The notes: generated from the sequence alone by a model not told the origin. Shown: positions 30,890-41,021, counted from the stretch's first letter. The stretch is DNA of 64,000 nt from JAENVU01 sp963756815 (GCA_963756815.1 CAVWPR010000016.1:52357-116356); one strand, 5' to 3'. Numbers and translations are program-made.

Positions 30890-32039
30890 TCAGATGGCGT
30901 AGCGCTGGAGCAGGCCGCGGGCGATGACGAGGCGCTGGATCTCGTTGGTGCCCTCGCCGATGATCATCAGCGGCGCGTCCCGGTAGTAGCGCTCGATCGG
31001 GAGCTCGGTCGTGTAGCCGACCCCTCCGTGGATGCGCAGCGCCTCCGTCGCGATCTCGAACGCGGTCTCGCTCGCGAACAGCTTCGCCATCCCGGCCTCG
31101 ACGTCGGCGCGGGCCCCCGATTGCTTCAGGTCGGCGGCGTGCTCGGTGAGCAGCCGGGCCGCGGTGAGCTTGGTGCCCATGTCGGCCAGCTTCTGCTGGA
31201 TCGCCTGGTGCTCGGCGATCGGCTTGCCGAACGTGTGCCGCTCCTGCGCGTACCGGATCGCGGCCTCGAACGCAGCCCGAGCGACCCCCACCGCGCGCGC
31301 CGCGATGTTGATCCGTCCCACCTCGAGCGCGCCGAGGATGAACCCGAGCCCGTGACCGAGGCCGTCGTCACCGCCGAGCACGCAGTCGGCGCCGACGCGG
31401 TGGTCGTCGTAGTGCATCTCGACCGTCTCGATGCCCTTGTACCCGAGCTTGCCGATGTTCTTCGAGACCGTGATCCCTCCGAACGTGGGGCCCGGGTCCT
31501 TCTCGACGATGAAGCAGGTGATGCCCTCGTCGGTGCGGGCCGCGAGCGCGACGATGCCGGCGCGCTCGCCGTTGGTGACCCACGTCTTGGTCCCGTTGAT
31601 CACGTACTCCTCGCCGTCGCGCCGGGCGCGACACGAGATGTTCCGCGTGTCGCTGCCCGCGTCGGGCTCGGACAGCGACAGGCATCCGCGCGGCGCGCCC
31701 TGCGCGAGGCCGGGCAACCAGCGCGCCTGCTGCTCCGACGTGCCCTGCCGCATGATCAGGCTCGCGGCGATCGTGTGCGTGTTGATGATGCCGGAGAGCG
31801 ACATCCAACCCGGCCGCGAGCTCCTCGATCACCGCGATGTACGCGTGCAGGTCGAGGCCGAGCCCGCCGTGCTCCTCAGGGATCGTGATCCCGAAGAGGC
31901 CCATGGCCTGCATCTGCGCGACGAGGTCGGCGGGGTACGCGTCCTCGTGCTCGAGGTCGCCCGCGATCGGCAGCACCTCGCGCTCGACCCAGCGCCGCAC
32001 GCCGGCCCGCAGCTCGTCACGTGTCTCGACGTCCGTCAT
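30890..32039 (-). CDS. acyl-CoA dehydrogenase (one frameshift)
   Basis: About 382 residues once a single base near 31803 is corrected. FAD-dependent alpha,beta-oxidation of an acyl-CoA. Visible: N-terminal helical domain with PEEHGGLGLD, the middle FAD motifs CLSLSEPDAGSD and WVTNGE, catalytic Glu in YRDAPLMIIGEGTNEIQ at the end, with HGGVGYTTELPIERYYRD. GEGTNEI is the usual short/branched-chain end. Start ATG 32039. Directly follows the DrrAB-like exporter on the same strand, 35 bp apart. Confidence 0.9.
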
Positions 32040-32074
32040 CGTCCCGCTCCGCTCATGGCGACGGAATCTAGGAC

Positions 32075-32896
32075 TCAGGCCACCTTGCGGTAGCGCCGGA
32101 CGGCCAACGGCGCGAACACGGCCACGATCGCGGCGATCCAGAGCAGCGCCTTGATCACGAGCGTGGCGGTCGCGCCCCCGAGCACGCAGGCGCGCACCGC
32201 CTCGATGACCACCGACACCGGCTGGTTCCGGGAGAACGGCTGCAGCCAGCCCGGCATGGTCGCCACCGGCACGAAGGCGGCGGACGCGAACACGAGCACC
32301 GCGACGATCGGGAAGAACGCGGCCTGCGCGGTCTCGGCGTTGGGGACGAGCAGTCCGATCAGCGCCGACATCCACGAGAGCGCGTACGAGAACAGGATCA
32401 CGAGCGCGAGCCCGGCCAGCAGGCCGATGAGCGTGGTGTGGTAGTTGAACCCGACGAGGAACCCGACGCCCGTCATCAGCGACACCACGAAGATGTTGCG
32501 TACGAGGTCGGCCGTCGTGCGGCCCACCAGCACCGCGGAGCGCGCCATCGGCAGCGAGCGGAACCGCTCGATCAGCCCGGCCTGGAGGTCCTCCGCGAGG
32601 CCGACGCCGGTGTTCAGTGCGCCGAACGTGACCGATTGGATCCACACGCCCGCCATCAGGAAGTCGACGTAGTCGACACCCGGCACCTTGATCGCGCCGC
32701 CGAACACGTACACGAACATCAACACGAAGATGATCGGCTGGATCGTCGCGAACACGAGCAGCTCGGGGTTGCGGCGCAGGTGCACGAGGTTGCGCCAGGT
32801 CATGATGCGGGCGTCGCCCGCGACCTGGCCCATCGAGAGCCGTGACTCTCGGGCGAGGGTCCGCTCGTCCACCGGCGTCACCGCGATCGCCGTCAT
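32075..32896 (-). CDS. ABC-2 permease, DrrB type
   Basis: 273 residues with six helices. NLVHLRRNPELLVFATIQPIIFVLMFVYVFGGAI at the start and GWLQPFSRNQPVSVVIEAVRA near the end (cited in parts: RRNPELLVFATIQ, FSRNQPVSVV) are characteristic of daunorubicin-resistance DrrB permeases. ATG 32896. In the sequence as given the upstream ATPase frame runs into this gene without a stop; a stop in the neighbouring frame overlaps the ATG, so two proteins are more likely. Confidence 0.88.
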   Translation of the reverse strand: MTAIAVTPVDERTLARESRLSMGQVAGDARIMTWRNLVHLRRNPELLVFATIQPIIFVLMFVYVFGGAIKVPGVDYVDFLMAGVWIQSVTFGALNTGVGLAEDLQAGLIERFRSLPMARSAVLVGRTTADLVRNIFVVSLMTGVGFLVGFNYHTTLIGLLAGLALVILFSYALSWMSALIGLLVPNAETAQAAFFPIVAVLVFASAAFVPVATMPGWLQPFSRNQPVSVVIEAVRACVLGGATATLVIKALLWIAAIVAVFAPLAVRRYRKVA

Positions 32897-33898
32897 CGCT
32901 GCACCTCCTTGGTCCGCTCCGGTTCGGGGAGCTCGTCGGGCACGAGCTCCGGCCTCGTCGCCGTCGGCGGTGCTGTGACCGGTGAGCTCGAGGAACACGT
33001 CGTCGAGCGTCGGCTCCCGCACCGCGAGCGTCTCGACCGACAGTCCGGCGGCGTCGAGCGCGCGGACCGCGGCCAGCACGTCGCGCGCGCCGTCCGGCAC
33101 CTGGATCGCGATGCCCTCGGTGACGTCGGGCGTCGAGCGTGCGCCGATGGTCGCCAGCACCGCGTGGGCCCGCTCCTCGTCGCCGGCACCGACGGTGACC
33201 TCGACGTGCGTCGAGCCGATGCGGGACTTGAGCTCGGTCGCGGTGCCCTCCGCGATGACCCGGCCGTGGTCGATGACCACGATGTTGTCGGCCAGCCGGT
33301 CCGCCTCCTCGAGGTACTGCGTCGTGAGCAGCACCGTGGTGCCGTCGGCGACCAGCTCCTCGATGACCTGCCAGAGCCCGAGACGGGACGCCGGGTCCAG
33401 CCCCGTCGTGGGCTCGTCGAGGAACAGGATCGGCGGTCGGTGGACGAGTGCGGCCGCGAGGTCGAGCCGCCGCCGCATGCCGCCCGAATAGGTCTTCAGC
33501 GACCGATCGGCCGCGTCGGCGAGTCCGAAGCGCTCGAGCAGCTCGCTCGCCCGGTCCTCGGTCAGGCGCCTCGGCAGGTGATTCAGGGCGCCCACGAGCC
33601 GGAGGTTCTCCCGGCCGGTGAGCACCTCGTCGACGGCGGCGTACTGGCCGGCGAGCCCGATGCGGAGCCGGACGGACTGCGGATGGCGGGCGACGTCGAT
33701 GCCGAGCACGGACGCGTGGCCCTGCTCGAGCGGGATGATGGTCGTGAGGATGCGCACGGCGGTCGTCTTGCCGGCGCCGTTGGGGCCGAGGAGCCCCAAC
33801 ACCGTGCCGGCCTCGACGCCGAACGACACGCCGTCGAGCGCGACGACCTCGCCGAACTGCTTGCGGACGTCCTCGACCACGATGGTTGTGTCGGTCAT
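32893..33898 (-). CDS. ABC ATPase, DrrA type (probable frameshift at 3' end)
   Basis: About 335 residues. Walker A GPNGAGKTT, signature TYSGGMRRRL, Walker B ILFLDEPTTGLD, H-loop TTQYLEE, and the DrrA C-terminal extension ending TLDDVFLELTGHS. As written the frame continues into the permease, giving a 607-residue fusion; if one base near 32955 is corrected the protein ends PDELPEPERTKEVQR with TGA at 32893-32895 overlapping the permease ATG. That is the normal coupled layout. ATG 33898 begins TDTTIVV. Divergent from a MarR gene with palindromes between. Confidence 0.9.
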
Positions 33899-33919
33899 GT
33901 CGGGATCCTCGCACATATC

Positions 33920-33958
33920 ACTTGAGCCATTCAAGTTTTCTAGCTCTCAATGATTGAG
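33920..33958. promoter_or_regulatory. twin palindromes, likely MarR operators
   Basis: In the 90-bp divergent gap are ACTTGA-N5-TCAAGT (33920-33936) and the perfect palindrome CTCAATGATTGAG (33946-33958). The region is A/T-rich compared with its surroundings. Position between drrA-like and marR-like genes suggests the MarR protein binds here and controls both directions. Confidence 0.75.
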
Positions 33959-33988
33959 TGATCCAAGGGTGACGGCTACCATGCGGGA

Positions 33989-34432
33989 ATGAGCACCAGG
34001 AAGACCGAGCTCGCCGAGGAGACGTGGGCCGCGCTCACCCACGTGATGGACGCCGTCCGGGATTCCTGGATGCAGGCGGCCGAGCACCTCGAGCTGAACC
34101 CGGGAGAGATGAAGGCGCTCGGGGTGCTGGCGGTGGACGGCGACCAGCCGATGGGTGCGTTGGCGAAGGCGCTGCGCTGTGATGCGTCGAACGTCACATG
34201 GCTCGCCGACCGGCTCGAGGCCCGCGGCCTCGTGGCGCGGCACACCGCGCCCAACGACCGCCGGGTCAAGACGCTGTCGCTCACCGATGCGGGACGCGCC
34301 GCCCACGACCACGCGCACGAGCTGCTCCGAGTCCCGCCGGCACCGCTGCTCGCCCTGTCGACGGCCGAGCTCCGGACCCTGCGCGATCTCATGACCAAGT
34401 GCTGGGAACAGGCCCCCGGCACCGGAGGTTGA
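33989..34432 (+). CDS. MarR-family regulator
   Basis: 147 residues. Winged-helix core: GALAKALRCDASNVTWLADRL is the recognition region and TAPNDRRVKTLSLTDAG is the wing, both typical MarR. Followed after 9 bp by an ABC exporter and divergent from a DrrAB-like exporter, so it likely controls two drug exporters at once. Ligand probably a small aromatic or amphipathic toxin. Confidence 0.9.
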   Translation: MSTRKTELAEETWAALTHVMDAVRDSWMQAAEHLELNPGEMKALGVLAVDGDQPMGALAKALRCDASNVTWLADRLEARGLVARHTAPNDRRVKTLSLTDAGRAAHDHAHELLRVPPAPLLALSTAELRTLRDLMTKCWEQAPGTGG

Positions 34433-34441
34433 CCCGCCCGC

Positions 34442-36386
34442 ATGCAGATGCACCAGACCATGATGGGCTTCCGGCGCGACACCGACGCCCTGCGCGGCAA
34501 GAAGGTGGAGCGCGCCCTCATCCGGCGCGTCCTCACGATGACCCGGCCCTACAAGCGGCGCGCTCATCGGCTTCCTCGTGACCGTCGTGCTCGCCGCCGC
34601 GATCGGCGTGATCCCGGCCTTCCTGTTCCGGGCCCTGCTCGACGACGCGGTCGGCTCCAAGAACGAGACGCTCGTGCTCGTCCTCGCGCTCGCGGCCGTC
34701 GGGGTCGCGGTCGCCAACGCGGTCCTGAGCCTGCTCCAACGCTGGTACTCCGCCAAGGTCGGTGAGGGCCTCATCTACGACATGCGCGTGGCGCTGTTCG
34801 ACCACGTGCAGCGGCTGCCGATCTCCTTCTTCACCCGCGTGCAGACCGGCGCGCTGATGAGCCGGATGAACAACGACGTGATCGGCGCGCAGCAGGCGGT
34901 CACCAACACCATCGGGACCGTCGTCCAGAACGCGATCACGCTGGGGATCACGCTCGCGGTGATGTTCGGGCTCGAGTGGCGGCTGACCCTCCTGACCCTC
35001 GTGGTGCTCCCCGCCTTCATCATCCCGGCGCGTCGCATCGGCCGGAAGCTCCAGGTCATCACGCGCAACGGATTCATCCTGAACGCGTCGATGAGCAACA
35101 CGATCGCCGAGCGCTTCAACGTGGCCGGTGCTCTCGTCGTGAAGCTCTTCGGCAAGCAGGACCGTGAGCGGGACGACTTCTCCGACCGTGCCGGCCAGGT
35201 CCGCGACATCGGCGTGCAGTCCGCGATGTACTCACGCGTGCTGGCCGTGGCGCTCGGCTTCGTCGCCGCCGTCGGCACCGCGATCGTGTACTACGTCGGC
35301 GGGCGGATGGTGATCGACGGCACGATCTCCATCGGTACCCTCGGCGCCCTGACCCTGCTGGTCGCGCAGATCTACCAGCCGCTGACGCAGCTCACCAACG
35401 CTCGCGTCGACGTGCTCACCGCGCTCGTGAGCTTCGAGCGGGTGTTCGAGGTGACCGACTTCCCTGCGCTCGTCACCGAGAAGCCCGGCGCCTACGACCT
35501 CGTCGACCCCGCCGGGCACATCGAGATCGACCACGCGTGGTTCCGGCACCCGGCGCCGGCCGTGAGCTCGCTCGCCTCGCTCGAGGAGGGCATGCCCGAG
35601 CTCGAGACCGAGCCGAGCGACTGGATCCTGCGCGACGTCACCTTCACCGTGGAGCCGGGCGAGCTCGTCGCCCTCGTCGGTCCGTCGGGAGCGGGCAAGA
35701 CGACCACCGCGATGCTCGTGCCCCGCATCGCCGACGTCGAGCAGGGCGCGGTCCGGATCGACGGGCACGACGTCCGCGAGCTCACGCTCGCCTCCCTCAC
35801 CGCGGCGGTCGGCTTCGTCATGCAGGACCCTCACCTGTTCCACGACACGATCCGGGCGAACCTCCGCTACGCGAAGCCGGACGCGACCGACGCCGAGCTC
35901 GAGGACGCGTGCCGCGCCGCCCGCATCCACGATCTCGTCATGAGCCTCCCGGACGGCTACGACACCATCGTCGGCGAGCGCGGGTACCGCATGTCGGGCG
36001 GCGAGAAGCAACGGCTCGCGATCGCGCGCGTCCTCCTCAAGCAGCCGGCGATCGTCATCCTCGACGAGGCGACCTCGCACCTCGACTCGGAGTCCGAGCA
36101 CGCCATCCAGCGCGCCCTCGATGCCGCGCTCGAGGGCCGCACGGCCATCGTCATCGCCCATCGTCTCTCGACGATCGTGAACGCCGACCGCATCCTCGTC
36201 TTCGACGAGGGCGCGGTCGTCGAGCAGGGCACGCACGACGAGCTGATCCGGGCGGACGGGCTCTACGCCGACCTGTACCGCACACAGCTCGACCGCGAGG
36301 AGCTCCAACGGGCGCCGGGGCTGTTCCCGTCCCGGCCGCCGGTCGAGACGCCGGCCGTGGTCGGGCCGACCGCGGAGACGGCATAG
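34442..36386 (+). CDS. ABC exporter (TMD-NBD), MarR-linked (one frameshift)
   Basis: About 647 residues after correcting one base near 34560. Transmembrane domain of six helices, then an ATPase domain with Walker A GPSGAGKTT, signature MSGGEKQRL, Walker B IVILDEATSHLD with the catalytic Glu, and H-loop IAHRLS. All sites are canonical, so it should work as a homodimer, unlike the 5.8-9.5 kb pair. Unusual is a ~30-residue insertion ahead of Walker A (PAVSSLASLEEGMPELE). In operon with MarR; probable multidrug exporter. Confidence 0.9.
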
Positions 36387-36433
36387 TCGCCCGGTACCAT
36401 CGCGGTTCCCGTTTCCGCGACGTTGACGACCCG

Positions 36434-37546
36434 ATGGCCGATCCCGAGACCACTGCCGTGTCGCCCCGCGGTGCCACTCGCCGAGCGAGGCACCGTCGCG
36501 TGCGCCACATCACCACCGCGGTGACGTCGGTGCTGATGCTGGCGCTCATCGTCGGGACCGCGCTGGTCGTCACGGGCGCCATCGAGCTGCCCGGCGCCGG
36601 CTCCACCGCCCAGGCGTCCGACCGCCCGCCGGACTCCACGACCACGACGACGGTCGCGAAGGCGAAGCGTCACCGCGCCCTCACGACTGCCGCCCCGCTC
36701 CGCCTCTGGATCGCGGGCGACTCACTCGCCGGATCGGTGGGTCCGTCACTCGGCGAGCTCACGGCCGCCACCGGCGTGGTCGCGCCGCAGTACGACTCGA
36801 GAGTGTCGAGCGGCCTCCTCACCCCCGACTTCTTCGACTGGCCGCGGCACGCCCAGGAGGAGCTCGCGAAGCTCCAACCCGAGGCCGTGGTGTTCGTCAT
36901 CGGGACGAACGACGCCAACGTCTGGAACGACAACCTCGCGGCCGACTACCGGCTGCGGACCGAGGCGATGATCCGCGAGCTCGTGGGCAAGGAGCACCGC
37001 ACCGTGTACTGGGTCGGTCCGCCGGTCGCCAAGGCCTCGGACCTCGAAGCCGGCGTGAAGGCGGTGGACGAGATCGCACGCGAGACCGCTCGGAAGGTCA
37101 AAGGCGTCGTCTACGTCGACGCCCACACGCTCTTCGCCGACGACAACGGCAACTACCAGCAGAGCTTCACGGACGAGCTCGGGCAGCGGCACGTGATGCG
37201 CGCGGGCGACGGCGTGCACTTCTCGGTGGACGGCGCCGACTACATCGGCCGCGCGATCTTCAAGCTGATCGACGCGGAGTGGGCCCTGACCGAGCAGGCC
37301 GACCCGACCCATCCGCAGGCGGTGAAGGAGACGAAGGGCTCGACCCAGGTGCCGGGCACGCACCGCTCGGTCTCGTCCTCCGGCAGCAGCTGGAGCAGCA
37401 GCAGCGGCACCACCACGACGCGCCCGCGCACGCAGACGGTGTCGCCGAGCACGACGTCGCCGAGCACGTCCACCACGACGGCGACGACCGCGCCGCCGCC
37501 GACCTCCACCACCTCCACCACCTCCGGCACGTCGACGCCGACCTAG
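36434..37546 (+). CDS. membrane-anchored SGNH/GDSL hydrolase (DUF459-like)
   Basis: 370 residues. A basic N-terminus, one membrane helix (VTSVLMLALIVGTALVVTGAI), a Thr/Ser linker, then the SGNH domain: GDSLAGSVG (block I Ser), FVIGTNDANVW (block III Asn) and DGVHFSVDG (block V Asp-His). The last ~60 residues are Ser/Thr-rich with many Thr-Thr runs, a typical wall-spanning or glycosylated tail. Probably modifies acyl groups on cell-envelope glycans, as related proteins near O-acetyl systems do; the substrate is inferred only. Confidence 0.82.
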   Translation: MADPETTAVSPRGATRRARHRRVRHITTAVTSVLMLALIVGTALVVTGAIELPGAGSTAQASDRPPDSTTTTTVAKAKRHRALTTAAPLRLWIAGDSLAGSVGPSLGELTAATGVVAPQYDSRVSSGLLTPDFFDWPRHAQEELAKLQPEAVVFVIGTNDANVWNDNLAADYRLRTEAMIRELVGKEHRTVYWVGPPVAKASDLEAGVKAVDEIARETARKVKGVVYVDAHTLFADDNGNYQQSFTDELGQRHVMRAGDGVHFSVDGADYIGRAIFKLIDAEWALTEQADPTHPQAVKETKGSTQVPGTHRSVSSSGSSWSSSSGTTTTRPRTQTVSPSTTSPSTSTTTATTAPPPTSTTSTTSGTSTPT

Positions 37547-37598
37547 CCGCGACGGCCGAGTCGGTCCCCCTCGGTGTGCGGCTCGTAGGCTGCGCGCC

Positions 37599-39224
37599 AT
37601 GACGGACACGCACGCGGCCGCCGGCGCGGCCATCGATGCCGCGGCAGCCCTCGTCGACACCGCGGCCCGCCACCTCGCCGACGAGGCGAGCGACGACGGT
37701 CGGATCTCGGTGTCGAAGCTGGACCGCCACCAGGTCGTGGCCTACGACCTCGCCCACGCGGCCGCGGCGGTCGCGGGCTCGCGCGTCATGCTCGCCTACG
37801 CCGAGCACGGCGACCTCGAGGCCAGGCTCGCGTACGCCTACATCGCCGACGCGTTCGCCGACATCGTCGGCCGGCTCGTCGGCCGCGAGGCGCAGTGGGG
37901 CGTCGATCCGGCGGACCTCGCGAGCGCGCACGACTTCGTGGCCGCGCACCGCGACCCCGCGTTCCTCGAGGCGCTCGCCGACGAGCTCCCCCGTCACGGC
38001 ACCGGCCCGGCCCATCTCGACGACGAGTTCGACATGGTGCGCGACACGTTCCACCGCTTCGCCGAGGACAAGATCCGTCCGGTCGCCGAGCACATCCACC
38101 GCACCAACGCCGACATCCCCGACGAGATCATCAACGGGATGGCCGAGATCGGCGGCTTCGGGCTGTCGGTGCCGGAGGAGTACGGCGGCTTCGCCGCCGG
38201 CGGCGACTCCGACTACCTCGCGATGTGCGTCGCGACCGAGGAGCTCTCGTGGGGCTCGCTCGGCGCCGGTGGCGCGCTCATCACCCGGCCGGAGATCCTC
38301 ACCCGCGCCATCGTGAAGGGCGGGACCGAGGAGCAGAAGCACGGCTGGCTGCCGCAGATCGCGTCCGGCGAGCGGATCGTCGGCGTGATGGTGACCGAGC
38401 CCGACTTCGGCTCCGACGTCGCCGGCGTGAAGGTGACCGCCACCGCCGTCGACGGCGGGTACGTGATCAACGGTGTGAAGACGTGGTGCACGTTCGCCGG
38501 GCGCGCCGACACGCTGATGCTGCTCGCCCGCACCGATCCCGACCGCTCGCTCGGCCACCGCGGCCTGTCGGTGTTCGTCGTCGAGAAGCCGCCGGCCGAG
38601 GGCCACCACTTCGCGTTCGACGACGGGCGCGAGGGGAAGATGGAGGGCCGCGCGATCGACACGCTCGGCTACCGCGGCATGCACTCGTACGAGGTCGCGT
38701 TCGACAACTGGTTCGTGCCGGCCGAGAACCTCATCGGCCTCGACGGCGGGCTCGGCAAGGGCTTCTACCTCCAGATGGAGGGCTTCGAGAACGGCCGGCT
38801 CCAGACCGCGGCACGCGCCGTCGGGCTCATGCAGGCCGCGTTCGAGGCCGGGCTCGGCTACGCGCAGGAGCGCAACGTCTTCGGCAAGCCGGTGTTCGAC
38901 TACCAGCTCTCGAAGGTGAAGCTGGCCAAGATGGCCGCGCTGATCTGCGCCGGCCGGCAGTTCTCCTACGACGTCGCCCGCAAGATGGCCCGGGGTGAGG
39001 GCGCGCTCGAGGCGTCGATGGTGAAGGCGTACGTGTGCCGGGCCGCCGAGTGGGTCACCCGTGAGTCGCTGCAGCTGCACGGCGGCATGGGCTACGCCGA
39101 GGAGTTCCCGGTGTCGCGGTACTTCGTCGACGCCCGGGTGCTCTCGATCTTCGAGGGCGCGGACGAGACACTCTGCCTGCGCGTGATCGCCCGCCGCCTC
39201 ACCGAGCAGGCCCTCACCGCCTGA
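37599..39224 (+). CDS. mcd: acyl-CoA dehydrogenase with N-terminal domain, probable methylsuccinyl-CoA dehydrogenase
   Basis: 541 residues, intact. An extra N-terminal helical domain of ~140 residues precedes a normal acyl-CoA dehydrogenase core (SVPEEYGGF, VTEPDFGSDVAG, KTWCTFAGR, HGGMGYAEEFPVSRYFVD, catalytic Glu in SIFEGADET). This extension and total length are the hallmark of (2S)-methylsuccinyl-CoA dehydrogenase of the ethylmalonyl-CoA pathway. The co-presence of a mesaconyl-CoA hydratase and a malyl-CoA lyase in the window supports the call. ATG 37599. Followed by a REP-like palindrome. Confidence 0.82.
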   Translation: MTDTHAAAGAAIDAAAALVDTAARHLADEASDDGRISVSKLDRHQVVAYDLAHAAAAVAGSRVMLAYAEHGDLEARLAYAYIADAFADIVGRLVGREAQWGVDPADLASAHDFVAAHRDPAFLEALADELPRHGTGPAHLDDEFDMVRDTFHRFAEDKIRPVAEHIHRTNADIPDEIINGMAEIGGFGLSVPEEYGGFAAGGDSDYLAMCVATEELSWGSLGAGGALITRPEILTRAIVKGGTEEQKHGWLPQIASGERIVGVMVTEPDFGSDVAGVKVTATAVDGGYVINGVKTWCTFAGRADTLMLLARTDPDRSLGHRGLSVFVVEKPPAEGHHFAFDDGREGKMEGRAIDTLGYRGMHSYEVAFDNWFVPAENLIGLDGGLGKGFYLQMEGFENGRLQTAARAVGLMQAAFEAGLGYAQERNVFGKPVFDYQLSKVKLAKMAALICAGRQFSYDVARKMARGEGALEASMVKAYVCRAAEWVTRESLQLHGGMGYAEEFPVSRYFVDARVLSIFEGADETLCLRVIARRLTEQALTA

Positions 39225-39233
39225 CCGACCCTG

Positions 39234-39283
39234 CGTTCCGCACACGTCCGCACGCCCGGGCGTGCAATTCGCGTACGAGAACG
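39234..39283. repeat. REP-like palindrome, copy 2
   Basis: 50-bp imperfect palindrome with the perfect core GCACGCCCGGGCGTGC (39250-39265) and outer arms starting CGTTCCGCAC and ending GAGAACG. It matches the element at 20167-20217 in core and in both outer arms. It lies 9 bp after the dehydrogenase stop and may end its transcript. Confidence 0.75.
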
Positions 39284-39307
39284 GGCGGGACGTGCGACGC
39301 TCGCCCG

Positions 39308-39920
39308 ATGCGCATCGAGTCGTTCGAGCTCGCCGGCCGGTGGGTACGGCTGACCCCCATGAGCGTCGCCGATGTCGACGGTCTGGTCGCCGCGGCCGCC
39401 GAGGACCGCACCACCTACGGGTTCACGAGCGTTCCCGACGGCCGCGACGCGATGATCGCGCAGGTCCGATCGCTCGTCGGTCAGCGCGACCGGGGCCACG
39501 AGGTCCCGTTCACCACGCGCGATGCGCGCGATGACCGGATCATCGGCGCGACCCGCTTCCTCTGGCTCCGCTCGTACTTCGACCGCGACGAACCGGATGC
39601 GGTCGAGATCGGCGGCACGTGGCTCGCGCAATCGGCGCAGCGGACGCCCGTGAACACGGAGGCGAAGCTGCTGATGCTCGCGCACGCGTTCGAGACGTGG
39701 CGGCGTGCGGCGCGTGGACCTCAAGACCGACGCCCGCAACACCCGCAGCCGCGCCGCGATCGAGCGCATCGGCGGCAAGCTCGACGGCGTGATGCGGGCC
39801 TGGCAGCCGTCGCTCGTCCCGGGCGAGGAGGGCACCGCGCGCGACAGCGCGCTGTACTCGATCGTGCCGTCGGAATGGCCCGCGGTGAAGGCACGGCTGG
39901 AAGCACGTCTGAGCCGATGA
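39308..39920 (+). CDS. GNAT-family acetyltransferase, RimJ/RimL type (one frameshift)
   Basis: About 203 residues after fixing one base near 39702. N-terminal GRWVRLTPMSVADVDGL, central ATRFLWL and GGTWLAQSAQRTPVNTEAK with the acetyl-CoA loop, then VDLKTDARNTRSRAAIERIGG, which is the conserved C-terminal helix of RimJ/RimL-like N-acetyltransferases. Target unknown: an amino acid, peptide N-terminus or small molecule. Ends 4 bp before the next gene. Confidence 0.85.
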
Positions 39921-39924
39921 GCGC

Positions 39925-40983
39925 GTGAGCCGCGTCGCCGACCAACTGGCCGACGTCGTCCCGGCGCTCGCGTTCCTCCTGGCCGCGGTCCCCCTCGCAA
40001 CGCTGCTCGACCGCCTCGGGTTCTTCGCCGCCGCCGCCACGAGGCTCGCGACACGCGACCGGGGCGTCTCGGTCCTCGCGCTCTGGATGCTCGCGGCGGC
40101 CACGACCGTCGTGCTCAACCTCGACACCACGATCGTGCTGCTCACGCCCCTGTACGTGCGTCTGGCGCGCGACGCCGACACCGACCCGTTCGCGCTGGCG
40201 ATCGTGCCGTTGCTGCTCGCGAGCCTCGCGTCGTCGGTCCTCCCCGTCTCGAACCTCACCAACCTGATCGTGCAGGAGCACACCGACCTGTCGGTGATGT
40301 CGCTGCTCGAACATCTCGGTCCCGCGAGCGTCGCCGCGATCGCCGTCGGTTGGGGTTGCTACCGCCGGCGGCACGCGACGCGACTGATCGTGCCGGCGAC
40401 ACCACTCACCCCGACCGACCGGCGCGCGCTGCGCGTCGGCGGGGCCATCGTGGTCGCGGTGCTCATCGGGTTCACCTTCGGCCCGGGCGTCGGGATCGCC
40501 CCGTGGCTCGTGGCGCTCGCCGCCGACGTGGTGCTCGTCGCCGTCGTCCGGGTGCTCCCGTGGCGCGATGTCCCGGTGCTGACCGCGATCGGTGTCGCCG
40601 CGCTCGCGGCGCTCGTGGCGCTGGTGGTCCCGGACGACGCGTTGCGCTCGTTGCTGCACACGTCGGGCCCCGGTGCGCTCGTCGGGGTCACCGCGCTCGC
40701 CGCCGTCGGGGCCGACCTCGTGAACAACCTCCCCGCCGTGCTCGTGGGCGTGCGCGCCGTCCACCACATGACGTGGGGCATGTGGGCGTGGCTGCTCGGC
40801 GTCAACGCCGGCGCGGTCCTCCTGCCGCTCGGCGCCCTGGCGAACCTGCTGTGGCTCCGCATCCTCCGGACCGAGGCGATCGACGTGACCCCGCGCGGGT
40901 ACGTCGCCGCAGTCGTTCCCGTCGCCCTCCCCGCCCTGGCCGCGGCCACCGCGGTCCTCGTCGCGACGCGCCTCGTCGCCTGA
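39925..40983 (+). CDS. ArsB/NhaD-like membrane ion transporter
   Basis: 352 residues, about ten helices. The half-helix motifs VLNLDTTIVLLTPL and VLPVSNLTNLIV, and again GADLVNNLPAVLVG, show the twofold repeat of the ArsB/NhaD ion transporter fold. Specificity is not clear: arsenite, sodium or an organic anion. It is shorter than ArsB (about 430 residues), so loss of some helices or a distinct subfamily is possible. GTG 39925, 4 bp after the GNAT gene. Confidence 0.75.
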   Translation: MSRVADQLADVVPALAFLLAAVPLATLLDRLGFFAAAATRLATRDRGVSVLALWMLAAATTVVLNLDTTIVLLTPLYVRLARDADTDPFALAIVPLLLASLASSVLPVSNLTNLIVQEHTDLSVMSLLEHLGPASVAAIAVGWGCYRRRHATRLIVPATPLTPTDRRALRVGGAIVVAVLIGFTFGPGVGIAPWLVALAADVVLVAVVRVLPWRDVPVLTAIGVAALAALVALVVPDDALRSLLHTSGPGALVGVTALAAVGADLVNNLPAVLVGVRAVHHMTWGMWAWLLGVNAGAVLLPLGALANLLWLRILRTEAIDVTPRGYVAAVVPVALPALAAATAVLVATRLVA

Positions 40984-41021
40984 CCGCGACGGCCACACCC
41001 CCGGGCTGGCAGGCTGTCCCG

